From JAFDYH01 sp049840875 (GTDB taxonomy: Bacteria > Bacteroidota > Bacteroidia > Chitinophagales > Chitinophagaceae), in contig JASGJE010000018.1 in the NCBI GenBank assembly GCA_049840875.1, forward strand, positions 1-64,000: a stretch of DNA of 64,000 nt, written 5' to 3'. Shown here piece after piece: positions 26,333 through 34,195 of this stretch (the first letter of the stretch is position 1; each line of letters opens with the position of its first letter). A model generated the notes under the pieces. The model saw only the letters and a program-made list of their open reading frames with translations. It did no database searches and was not told where the DNA came from. The translations under genes and the position numbers were made by a program.

Positions 26333-28291
26333 ATGGTCAACCTTGAAATAGAACTGCGAGGTGATCTGCCTCCGGATGAAATATTCAGGTTCCGGGATTT
26401 TATCAAGGATAAATTGCCAGAAATAACAATCAGCGTCAAAAAAGCTGAGGCCCACGAGGGGCAAATGGAAATTCCCATCTGCGCAGCCGTAAAAATTTTG
26501 TTGGAAGCCAGTACGGCCGTTATACTTGAAAAATTATACCTCACTTTATTTCAACCCCTTCTTCTCAACTACATTCATAATTTTTCATCGCATCTGAAGA
26601 AAAGACTTGAGATTATGTCGACGCTGAAAAATGGCGATGAAAAAATTCATGTATTGGAAAAAGAAGACGGGCGACAGATATTAAACTATAAATACGAAAT
26701 CGATCCGGACAAAACATTGCTGATGCTGGTAGGTACGAGTGAATTCAAATCTGATTTTCCATCTATCCCGCCGGTGAAAGGGAATATTGAAGATTTGCAC
26801 AAACTTTTCCAGGACAAATTACATGTCGGAATTCCGGATGAAAACATTGTCATCAGTCTTAACGAAGAGCATACTGCAATACAAAAAAAATTACTTGAAG
26901 TTTCGCATCGTTCGGGAATCAATACGCTTATTTTTTATTTCGCAGGACATGGTCACCGCGTAGATGTCAACAAATTAACTTTAATAACAAAGGATTCTGA
27001 AAAAATCGATAACGATATCATTGGTGGTATCGATCTTGAATTTGTAAACAGTATTTTAAAACGATCTTCTGCACACCAGAAACTTATAATTCTGGACACC
27101 TGCCATAGTGGTATCGCAACGCAAGGCGAAGATAATCCGGCACCCGGTGTAGAGGTGAAAGGAAATATTGTAATTGCATCTTCACCTGCAGAAGATGTAT
27201 CTTATTTTGAAAGAAGCCTGCGCAATACCTATTTCACCGGCGCTTTATTGGAGGCAATGGATAAAGGGATGGATAATACCAACGATATGCTGGCAGTGCA
27301 AGACATATTTGACTACACCAAAGAAGTCTTTTCTTCAAAGAATTTTCCCAGCCCGCAAATGAGAGAAGATATGTCAATACCATCCTCATCATTTTATATA
27401 GCACGAAATCCAGGCTTTTCTGTTGATAAATTGAAATGGCGTGCAGTAAATATGATGCGTGATGGTAACCTGGAATCAGCTATGAGTGAACTACGAACTC
27501 TCGCAAAACATTACCCGGATGATATTTCGATTCATAAACATTATGAAGAGTGTGAAACTGAACTTTCGTTTTCAAAAATTCTAAACCAGGCAAATGAATT
27601 GTTTTATGTAAAAAAAGATCCCGCCGCAGCGCTCCCTGTTTATCAACAGGCAATTGCGATCAAGGATGATCCAATGGTGCGACAACGGATAAAGGAATGT
27701 GAAGAGCCAAAAATCGAAAAGCCAGATACATCGGCTGCTGGTGGTATTACCGAAATTGAAAGCCAACCTGAATATTCATCATTCCGAAAAGCCACTGACC
27801 GGAAAGCATGGTATACAGGCTATGACTACCTGAAGAAGTTATCTATTCGCTATCCTTCCAATAAATATCTGCAAGAAGAGATGCAACGATTGGAAAAGAA
27901 ATTAACCAGCTTATCCGGCACACGCGACGATGAACGGCTTGGCGACTTTTATCAAACGCTTGATAAAGGGCGCCACGAACAGGCTCTTGGCATTATAAAA
28001 AGTATTATCAGCAATGACCCGGAAGATCCTGCGTTGCAGAGCATTGAACGATCATTATCCACACAAATTGATGAGCAGAAAAAGGAGCCACCTCTAGCAG
28101 ATCATAAAAATCCAACTTTATTCCGTGCGTTTAAACTGCTATCTCCATGGGTTCGTTTATTTACCTTGATTTTACTGATACTGGCAATTACCGGTGTGCT
28201 GTTACTATTTAATTATTTTGATGAAAAGAAGGAAACAAAACCAGCTACCATTGAAACTCAAAACAAAGACTCTGCTACCACTAAAAAATAG
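26333..28291 (+). CDS. Caspase-like (C14) protein with EACC1-like N-terminus, TPR-like middle and C-terminal membrane anchor
   Basis: The 652-residue protein has four parts. Residues 1-95 form a strand-helix unit with a Gly-Gln-Met turn and a long hydrophobic segment, resembling the effector-associated constant component EACC1 of bacterial conflict systems (my reading, weak). Residues 125-360 form a caspase-like peptidase with His206 in FYFAGHGHRVD and Cys257 in IILDTCHSGI, the full dyad, and SSFYIA closing. Residues 365-580 are TPR-like helices. A transmembrane helix (about 607-627) is followed by a short charged tail. It is likely an inner-membrane protease facing the cytoplasm. It stands alone, without an obvious substrate gene. 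Confidence 0.87.
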   Translation: MVNLEIELRGDLPPDEIFRFRDFIKDKLPEITISVKKAEAHEGQMEIPICAAVKILLEASTAVILEKLYLTLFQPLLLNYIHNFSSHLKKRLEIMSTLKNGDEKIHVLEKEDGRQILNYKYEIDPDKTLLMLVGTSEFKSDFPSIPPVKGNIEDLHKLFQDKLHVGIPDENIVISLNEEHTAIQKKLLEVSHRSGINTLIFYFAGHGHRVDVNKLTLITKDSEKIDNDIIGGIDLEFVNSILKRSSAHQKLIILDTCHSGIATQGEDNPAPGVEVKGNIVIASSPAEDVSYFERSLRNTYFTGALLEAMDKGMDNTNDMLAVQDIFDYTKEVFSSKNFPSPQMREDMSIPSSSFYIARNPGFSVDKLKWRAVNMMRDGNLESAMSELRTLAKHYPDDISIHKHYEECETELSFSKILNQANELFYVKKDPAAALPVYQQAIAIKDDPMVRQRIKECEEPKIEKPDTSAAGGITEIESQPEYSSFRKATDRKAWYTGYDYLKKLSIRYPSNKYLQEEMQRLEKKLTSLSGTRDDERLGDFYQTLDKGRHEQALGIIKSIISNDPEDPALQSIERSLSTQIDEQKKEPPLADHKNPTLFRAFKLLSPWVRLFTLILLILAITGVLLLFNYFDEKKETKPATIETQNKDSATTKK

Positions 28292-28334
28292 CGTTTAAGC
28301 ATTCAGAATTATCATCGTTTTTAGTCGATACTGA

Positions 28335-28751
28335 TCAGCCCGGAAATTTTTTCTTAACGTGCTGCATAGAGTTATCCATCAATTGCATCAAAATTCCGGT
28401 ATCAATATCTTCCAGTTTTTTTATGTGAACACAACCGCCACTCACTTTACATTTGCCGAATTTCTTCAGCAGACTTTCTTTTGACGCAACGTCGTATAGA
28501 TATAACACAATTGAACTGGCTCTCGGAGAAAGTGCAAGTAACGGAGCATCACCTTCGCGACCGCTTTCGTATTTGTAGTGATAACTGCCAAATCCGATAA
28601 TAGCATTGCCCCACATTTTTGGTTGGAATCCGGTATGTTTTCCATATAATTTTACCAGCGCTGTGCAATCATCTCTTTTCTTTTCCTCTTTTATCGTTTG
28701 TAAAAAAGTTTTGACGCTGGCATCGGTTTCTACAGTTTTATTTTTTGCCAT
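28335..28751 (-). CDS. DUF1801 domain protein
   Basis: This 138-residue cytoplasmic protein has a DUF1801 fold with KMWGNAIIGFGSYHYKYESG, LALSPRASSIVLYLYD and a C-terminal helix (LMQLMDNSMQHVKKKF). It is a second, longer DUF1801 paralogue, distinct from that at 16561. Function unassigned. Five bases separate it from the upstream lipocalin-like gene, so the two probably share a transcript. Confidence 0.85.
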   Translation of the reverse strand: MAKNKTVETDASVKTFLQTIKEEKKRDDCTALVKLYGKHTGFQPKMWGNAIIGFGSYHYKYESGREGDAPLLALSPRASSIVLYLYDVASKESLLKKFGKCKVSGGCVHIKKLEDIDTGILMQLMDNSMQHVKKKFPG

Positions 28752-28756
28752 AACTA

Positions 28757-29170
28757 TTACTGATCACTCTTTTTAAAAACGGAAAGAAAAAACATCGGAT
28801 GTCCTTTTGTTTCGTACGATGCCGGATAGACATCGCCTTTCAAGTTATAACAAATAGTCAATTGCTCTTTATCTAATTTGTAGATCGCAGTAAAATGCTT
28901 ACCAGAGTTAATTCCATCTTTCCCGAATATATCCATCTTCCCATCAGAATATTTCAACGTTCCTTTATCAACGCTTTCTGCCGTTACCACATACATTGAA
29001 TCATTGATGACTAATGTTTGCTTTTCAAAACTGGAAGAAGGCAGCGAAGAACCTGCAAATTCCTGGCGGACCGGTATCCATTTACCATCAAGTTTTTCCT
29101 GGTTAGGATTATTGATTATTCCAAAACCCAAATTGACGATTAAAAAAATGCAAATAATAAGAAGGCGCAT
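28757..29170 (-). CDS. Exported TIGR03067-like small beta-barrel protein
   Basis: The 137-residue protein has a short signal segment (residues 1-17) and then the pattern KLDGKWIPVRQEFAG, TLVINDSMYVVTAE, KHFTAIYKLDKEQLTICYNL and HPMFFLSVFKK. This matches the TIGR03067 lipocalin-like family of Bacteroidota and Planctomycetes. These are small envelope proteins of unknown ligand. Confidence 0.7.
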   Translation of the reverse strand: MRLLIICIFLIVNLGFGIINNPNQEKLDGKWIPVRQEFAGSSLPSSSFEKQTLVINDSMYVVTAESVDKGTLKYSDGKMDIFGKDGINSGKHFTAIYKLDKEQLTICYNLKGDVYPASYETKGHPMFFLSVFKKSDQ

Positions 29171-29255
29171 ATAAATTGTTTTAAGGCTGACTGATCAAAT
29201 TTAGACTAAGCTTATCCGCTAAACTTGTAAAAATGTTACCACATTGAAAACAACC

Positions 29256-30077
29256 TCACGCTACAGGAAGAAAGTGTGGCATAAAGCGAAGGCTGGGATG
29301 AGAACCGACCTTTTTTAAATAATCACCGGGACGTAAACCTGTAAACTGTCTGAAACTGTTGTTGAAATGAGCCTGGTCGAAATAATCCAGTTCATAAGCT
29401 AATCCGGAAAGCTTACCAGGTTTGGAATTACTTATCACCTTCAGTATATGTTGAAAACGATTAAGCGATGCAATCGTTTTTGGCGAAACACCAAGATTTT
29501 CTTTGAAAAGAAAATTGAGATGTTTTCGTGAAATATTGTTTTGCCTGCAAACTTCTTCAATTGTTAACTGGTGGCGATTTCCATTAATTGTATGAAATGA
29601 ATAAAAAAACTTTTCATTATTCGTTTTATGCTGCAGAATATGTCGGCTAAGGAATTTTTCTGTAACAGATATTTTAGCATCGATTGTCGCCGCTTCACAA
29701 ATCCGTTCCCAGGTCAGGTCTGCTTCATTGCTGAAAATACAATCCAACGGGATATAATTATCGGTGAACGAATGAAGAGGTTGTTGTAAAAAAACAGCGG
29801 CGCCTGCCGTCTTAAATTGTACCACTATCATTTTACTTTCGCCGTAATTTTCAACGTAACTCGGACCGGTTTGAAATCCAGCTATCCAATGCTTCTTGTA
29901 ATCTGTAAATTTTGAAAATGTATTGTCAGAATATAGCCTGAAGCTATCATCGAGGTTAAAAACAAGACTCATTGCCGCCTTTGGAAAACCAATGCCTTTA
30001 TTATTTCCTTCCACATACAGAATACAGTCAACCCATTTATCCAGTAGTGGTATTGGTTGATGTTTATGAAAGATCAT
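29256..30077 (-). CDS. AraC-family transcriptional regulator
   Basis: The 273-residue protein has an N-terminal cupin-like sensing domain (KHWIAGFQTGPSYVENYG, IVVQFKTAGAAVFLQ) and two C-terminal HTH units. The first is LTIEEVCRQNNISRKHLNFL; the second, with LSGLAYELDYFDQAHFNNSF and the signature FRQFTGLRPGDYLKK, is typical of AraC/XylS proteins. It probably controls a neighbouring divergent gene or its own, but the effector is unknown. Confidence 0.9.
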   Translation of the reverse strand: MIFHKHQPIPLLDKWVDCILYVEGNNKGIGFPKAAMSLVFNLDDSFRLYSDNTFSKFTDYKKHWIAGFQTGPSYVENYGESKMIVVQFKTAGAAVFLQQPLHSFTDNYIPLDCIFSNEADLTWERICEAATIDAKISVTEKFLSRHILQHKTNNEKFFYSFHTINGNRHQLTIEEVCRQNNISRKHLNFLFKENLGVSPKTIASLNRFQHILKVISNSKPGKLSGLAYELDYFDQAHFNNSFRQFTGLRPGDYLKKVGSHPSLRFMPHFLPVA

Positions 30078-30154
30078 GTTGAAGCGTTCGATTGCTGAGT
30101 GAGGTTTTCTATAGCTAATTTAAGATTTTGTAGTGTACCTATTAACTTTACAGA

Positions 30155-30290
30155 ATGAAAAAAGACAATCTGCTTATTGACTGCCACCCTCTTCATTTAC
30201 CAGGCTTCTATTTGCCAAAACATAGAAAAAGTTATTAAAGGTACTTTTGCTATCAAGAACGTTTTCCTTCTTTCAAAAAACCCAAGCTGA
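30155..30290 (+). pseudogene. Frameshifted remnant of a small secreted protein
   Basis: An ATG at 30155 is followed by six As. Reading with five As instead gives MKKTICLLTATLFIYQASIC, a textbook Sec signal peptide, then QNIEKVIKGTFAIKNVF and a stop at 30288-30290. As written, the ATG frame is one base out and stops early. A TTAACTTTA box sits just before it. It looks like the front of a secreted protein that has lost its frame and body. Confidence 0.4.
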
Positions 30291-30328
30291 ACAGGGTTTG
30301 TCAAAAACTGCTTTTTCTATGTAAGGAT

Positions 30329-30358
30329 TTTGCTTCTTCCGTTTTGAATTTAGTTTTG
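30329..30358 (+). promoter_or_regulatory. Candidate promoter for the DUF2911 gene
   Basis: TTTG (30329-30332) and TAGTTTTG (30351-30358) are 18 bases apart, one base short of the usual Bacteroidota spacing. The predicted transcript start near 30364 excludes a TTG start at 30344 and supports the GTG at 30401. Confidence 0.45.
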
Positions 30359-30400
30359 AAAAGACAGTACGAATCTATTGCTTCAATAAAACAAAAGGAA

Positions 30401-31507
30401 GTGAAACAACTCATATCAGCATTACTGCTATTTGCTTTTAACTATAGCCCTGCACAAGTAAAACCAATTACTATTGAACCTGATGGTGGCAATAAAAAAG
30501 CATCTGTGTCTGAGCAAATCGGAATTGTAAAAATAGAAGTTGATTACAATCGTCCTGGTGTAAAAGGTCGCGAAGGAAAAATATGGAATACACCGGTTGC
30601 GCATTATGGTTTTGTTGATCTTGGCCATGGCACGACATACGGTGCGCCATGGAGAGCCGGCGCAAATGAAAACACGACTATTTCTTTTTCACATCCTGTA
30701 AAAATTGAGGGAAAAGATCTCGCCGCAGGTGTTTACGGATTTTTTATTGCGTTAGGTGAAGAAGAGGATGTTCTCATTTTTTCCAAAGTCAGTAATTCAT
30801 GGGGAAGCTTTTATTACGACTCTACGCAAGACGCATTGCGGGTGAAAGTAAAAAACAAATCGCTTGATCGCTCAGTAGAATGGTTACGCTATGACTTTAT
30901 GGATGAAACAGATAGCACGGCGACAATCGCCCTGTCATGGGAAAAAAGAATGATCGCATTCAACGTTGCAACCGATAGAAAAGCATTGCAAATGCAAGCC
31001 TTTATCAGCGACTTCAGGACGACAAGGCCTTATTATGATTTTATTGACGCAGCCAATTGGTGTATACGAAATGACTATGGATTGGAGCAAGCGCTGGCGT
31101 GGATGGATCGCGCCATTTATTTCCGCGTGATGGGTGAGAAAAATTTTCGTTCTCTTAGTACGAAAGCAAATGTGCTGATCAAACTAAACCGTATTGACGA
31201 AGCGAAAAAAGTAATGGAAGAGGCAATACCAATGGGCTCCATGACAGATATTCATTTTTATGGGAGGCAATTACTCAATTTAAAACAAACAGACGAGGCC
31301 TTAAAAGTATTTCAGAATAATTACAACAAATACCCGAAACAATACACAACAGAAGTTGGTATGGGGAGAGCATGGTCTGCCAAAGGCAATTATAAACAAG
31401 CGTTGACTTACATGGAAGCCGCATTGATACATGCTCCTGATGAAGGCAGCAAAAATAATGTGCAATCCATGATTTCAAAATTGAAACAAAACCAGGACAT
31501 CAATTAA
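30401..31507 (+). CDS. Exported DUF2911-TPR protein
   Basis: Translation most likely starts at the GTG at 30401, which gives a clean signal peptide (MKQLISALLLFAFNYSPAQ read with initiator Met). Residues about 20-170 are a DUF2911 domain: GIVKIEVDYNRPGVKGR, GFVDLGHGTTYGAPWRAGAN and LAAGVYGFFIAL. The rest is TPR-like, with WMDRAIYFRVMGEKNFRSL, NRIDEAKKVMEEAI and KGNYKQALTYMEAALIHAP. It is a periplasmic protein frequent in Bacteroidota with no assigned activity. No in-frame ATG exists near the start. Confidence 0.83.
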   Translation: MKQLISALLLFAFNYSPAQVKPITIEPDGGNKKASVSEQIGIVKIEVDYNRPGVKGREGKIWNTPVAHYGFVDLGHGTTYGAPWRAGANENTTISFSHPVKIEGKDLAAGVYGFFIALGEEEDVLIFSKVSNSWGSFYYDSTQDALRVKVKNKSLDRSVEWLRYDFMDETDSTATIALSWEKRMIAFNVATDRKALQMQAFISDFRTTRPYYDFIDAANWCIRNDYGLEQALAWMDRAIYFRVMGEKNFRSLSTKANVLIKLNRIDEAKKVMEEAIPMGSMTDIHFYGRQLLNLKQTDEALKVFQNNYNKYPKQYTTEVGMGRAWSAKGNYKQALTYMEAALIHAPDEGSKNNVQSMISKLKQNQDIN

Positions 31508-31534
31508 TGTTATCGAAAGAATATCGTGACGAGG

Positions 31535-32818
31535 TTACCTTGTAAGCCTATAAATCATCAACGCTGTTCGTTTAATCAATTTTGGATATTCGGCCAGGTT
31601 GATTGTTTCTCCTGGTGCATGCGAGCCATTTCCTGAAGAGCCGAGACCGTCAAGACAATTGATATATTTTGCGATGTATGAAATATCGCCGGCGCCCCGT
31701 TTTCCGGGATCGCCTGCTCTCACTTCACCATATCCTAAAGCAATACTGGCATCACTTGCAAGTTTGCGCAGTGAATCATTACCTGCTGTTGGCGGCATTG
31801 ATGGAATACCGTCTTCAAAACTTATATGGGCATTTGTTCCTGCTAAATGTTCGTTTACGATCATACGCATCGTATCTCTTGCTCTTTCTTTTTGTTCTTC
31901 TGTCAGGAAACGTAAGTCACCAATCACAACTGTTTTAGGTGAAATAATATTTGTTTTTGAAGAAACGGTTCCTCTCTGCGCAAGTGAATCGTATTGCACA
32001 TCAGAACCGCCGATAAATAAAGCAGGATTAAATGTTAGGTATGGTTGTGTACTCAGTTTTTCACGAAAATCATTTACGATGCGTGCTGCTTCATAAATGC
32101 TTCCATAGCCTATGCGAAATATTCCTGATGAATGTGCTTGCTTTGCTTCTACTTCCAGTTTCCACTCACTGGCGCCCCGACGTGCGGTTGTTACCGTATC
32201 CATGCTCATTGCGCTTTCAAACGCAAGTGCCACATCATGTTCTTTACTTTTTTGAATAAAATCACCCCGGCTGACACTGGAAGGTGAACCCGCATTTTCT
32301 TCATCGCCGGTGAAGTAAACAGTAATCGTTGTATTATCTAAAAGCTTTTGGTGCTGCAATGCCTTTAATGCTGCAATAATCATCACATCGCCTCCTTTCA
32401 TATCGACAACGCCCTGGCCTGTGGCTATTGTATCATTCAGCATTTTAAAAGGATTTGCCGGCATATCAGGTTCAAACACTGTATCGAGATGCCCGATCAA
32501 TAAAACTTTCTTTCCTTTCTTCCCTTTTCGCTCAGCAACAAGATGGCCTGCTCTCTTTAATGAATCCGGCATTGGTAGCCACGACACAGAAAAACCTAAA
32601 GCTTCCAATTCTTTCGCAAACAATGCGCCTGTCTGCTTTACACCTGCTATGTTAAATGTGCCACTGTTGATATTGACAGCGTCTTTTAATAATTGCATCG
32701 TTTGTGGCATATCGATATCAATGTTGTCTGCAATTTTTTTCTCTGTCTTTGAAAGTGATTGTGAGAAAATGAAAGCATTGCAACAGAATACTGAAACAAA
32801 AAAGAAGATGAGTTTCAT
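31535..32818 (-). CDS. Exported M20-family metallopeptidase (carboxypeptidase G2-like)
   Basis: The 427-residue enzyme has a signal peptide (MKLIFFFVSVFCCNAFIFSQ) and the M20 two-zinc site. Ligands are seen in VLLIGHLDTVFE (His, Asp), GVVDMKGGD, the catalytic pair in VYFTGDEENAG, and the C-terminal GSSGNGSHAPGETINL (His). A dimerisation/lid domain lies between, around EVEAKQAHSSGIF. It should hydrolyse a C-terminal amino acid or N-acyl amino acid in the periplasm. Specificity for glutamate-like tails is possible, as in CPG2, but unproven. It is convergent with the DUF2911 gene. Confidence 0.9.
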   Translation of the reverse strand: MKLIFFFVSVFCCNAFIFSQSLSKTEKKIADNIDIDMPQTMQLLKDAVNINSGTFNIAGVKQTGALFAKELEALGFSVSWLPMPDSLKRAGHLVAERKGKKGKKVLLIGHLDTVFEPDMPANPFKMLNDTIATGQGVVDMKGGDVMIIAALKALQHQKLLDNTTITVYFTGDEENAGSPSSVSRGDFIQKSKEHDVALAFESAMSMDTVTTARRGASEWKLEVEAKQAHSSGIFRIGYGSIYEAARIVNDFREKLSTQPYLTFNPALFIGGSDVQYDSLAQRGTVSSKTNIISPKTVVIGDLRFLTEEQKERARDTMRMIVNEHLAGTNAHISFEDGIPSMPPTAGNDSLRKLASDASIALGYGEVRAGDPGKRGAGDISYIAKYINCLDGLGSSGNGSHAPGETINLAEYPKLIKRTALMIYRLTR

Positions 32819-32935
32819 CGCACGTGATTTTTAAAAGCGGAAGTTAAATTATTATAGAAGACTTTTCGCTGCGGGTTATCCGACCTTCGCAATTCCATGG
32901 TGATACAACAAGAAATGAATAGTTATCTTTGCAGG

Positions 32936-33451
32936 ATGAACCTGGAATATAAAAGCCTGCTCGAAAATAATTTTCATTCTGATTCCCGTGTATGGGTTTA
33001 CCAGGCCAGCCGGTTATTTGCTTTGTCAGAAGCACTTGAGATCGAAATATTGCTGAAAGATTTTGCGGCGCAATGGAAAAGCCACGGTGTTCCGGTAAAG
33101 GGTGCAGGTTATTTATTCTTTGGACAGTTTGTTGTTCTGATGGCCGATGAAACTGCGACAGGCGTCAGCGGTTGTAGTACAGACAGCTCCGTAAGATTAA
33201 TAAAAGATATCGAACAACGGTTTGGGGTAAACATGTTTGATCGTCTTAATCTTGCTTTTGTGATAAAAGATAAAGTACAATTGCTGCCACTCGCTCAGTT
33301 GCAATATGCCTACGACAATGGATTCATCACTTCCGAAACGTTGTACTTCAATAATGTAGTGCAGACAAAAGAAGAGTTGGAGAAAAACTGGCTGATGCCG
33401 GTAAAAGAAAGCTGGTTACGAAATAAAATCAAAACAAGTAGTAAAGTTTAA
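32936..33451 (+). CDS. Conserved Bacteroidota protein of unknown function
   Basis: The 171-residue protein begins MNLEYKSLLENNFHSDSRVW and has conserved blocks YLFFGQFVVLMADE, TGVSGCSTDSSVRLIKDIE, QRFGVNMFDRLNLAFVIKD and KNWLMPVKESWLRN. I recognise it as a family found across Bacteroidota, often labelled ABC transporter ATPase in databases. It has no Walker A, Walker B or ABC signature, so that label is unsupported. A TATCTTTG -7 box (32924-32931) ends four bases before the ATG, which favours this start over ATGs 13 and 8 codons upstream and suggests a leaderless message. Confidence 0.82.
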   Translation: MNLEYKSLLENNFHSDSRVWVYQASRLFALSEALEIEILLKDFAAQWKSHGVPVKGAGYLFFGQFVVLMADETATGVSGCSTDSSVRLIKDIEQRFGVNMFDRLNLAFVIKDKVQLLPLAQLQYAYDNGFITSETLYFNNVVQTKEELEKNWLMPVKESWLRNKIKTSSKV

Positions 33452-33753
33452 GGGGTTGACCTTCGCTTAACATACTTTTTGCTTCTTTTAAGATGAATTA
33501 CCGCAATGACGACAACTGTATCGTTGTTCTTTACAAAATATAAAACCTTGTAAGGGAAAGTTTTTAATAATGCCCTGCGAACTGGATCATGAATAATCAT
33601 GAATGCAAATGGATTCTCACTGATCTTTTGTAGAACCTCATCAAGTTTCAATAGAAAGCGATACCCAAGTCCCTTCAGTTCCTGATCATACCAATTTATC
33701 GCCTCGTCGATATCCAATAAAGCTATAGACCTTACTTCGATCTCAAAAACCAT
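33448..33753 (-). CDS. RelE/ParE-type toxin
   Basis: The 101-residue protein has the ParE-like fold: FEIEVRSIALLDIDEAINWYD at the start, then LDEVLQKISENPFAFMI, VRRALLKTFPYKVLYFVKN and a basic C-terminus (HLKRSKKYVKRRSTP). ParE relatives poison DNA gyrase and RelE relatives cleave mRNA at the ribosome; the first is closer by motif (FPYKVLYFV). Its start overlaps the antitoxin gene by 11 bases, the standard arrangement of a type II pair. It overlaps the convergent neighbour by four bases. Confidence 0.9.
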   Translation of the reverse strand: MVFEIEVRSIALLDIDEAINWYDQELKGLGYRFLLKLDEVLQKISENPFAFMIIHDPVRRALLKTFPYKVLYFVKNNDTVVVIAVIHLKRSKKYVKRRSTP

Positions 33754-33961
33754 ATTTCTTTATTAGTCCTGCTTTTACGTCTCTCCATGCCACCGAATCG
33801 CTGGGGTTTTTAAGATATTCATTATATCGGCTTTGCGCAATCTGTATTTCATCCTCTGAAACTGGGAGTGTGTCATCTTCAATGCTGTTCCAGATTTTTT
33901 CAACAGCGAAGACTCTTTCTTCTATTGGGAGTTTGAGAATATCATTCACGGGGTTCGACAT
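33743..33961 (-). CDS. Type II antitoxin (addiction module component)
   Basis: The 72-residue protein matches the addiction-module component family PF09720/TIGR02574: KLPIEERVFAVEKIWNSIED near the N-terminus and a C-terminal toxin-binding VAWRDVKAGLIKKYGF. It is encoded first and overlaps the toxin start. Such antitoxins neutralise the ParE-like partner by wrapping it; a DNA-binding domain is not obvious. Confidence 0.88.
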   Translation of the reverse strand: MSNPVNDILKLPIEERVFAVEKIWNSIEDDTLPVSEDEIQIAQSRYNEYLKNPSDSVAWRDVKAGLIKKYGF

Positions 33962-34094
33962 GATTAAACTAATTTAATTTGAAATTACAATTTTCTCACA
34001 AAAGCAGGAATAGGTCGTTTAATATTCAAGCTGCAGGGCTTGGAAAGCCGTTACGGATTTTTACCGCATTTCCGCTCCATCTACACCTGCAAAA

Positions 34095-34122
34095 TTTTTC
34101 ATTTTTACTTTTTAATTTTTAA
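34095..34122. repeat. AT-rich intergenic repeat, copy 1
   Basis: A T-rich word here (TTTTTCATTTTTACTTTTTA and on) recurs almost exactly at 35671-35698, after miaB. The two copies flank the miaB gene. They may be old duplicated leader sequence or convergent low complexity. Confidence 0.5.
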
Positions 34123-34195
34123 CCCCTCCCCTCCTGCCAACCTGTCACAAACTTCCCTTTCTTTCTTATCTTTGCAGACTTAATTTTTATCGATA

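Larger units (their letters stand above)
30078..30400. other. Divergent intergenic region with remnant and promoter
   Basis: This 323-base stretch between the AraC gene and the DUF2911 gene contains a frameshifted secreted-peptide remnant (30155-30290) and a candidate promoter (30329-30358). Nothing else is recognised. Confidence 0.5.

Noticed and set aside
31599..32096. A 165-codon open frame antisense to the M20 peptidase
   Set aside because: The M20 zinc motifs on the minus strand prove that strand codes; the antisense product has no domain.
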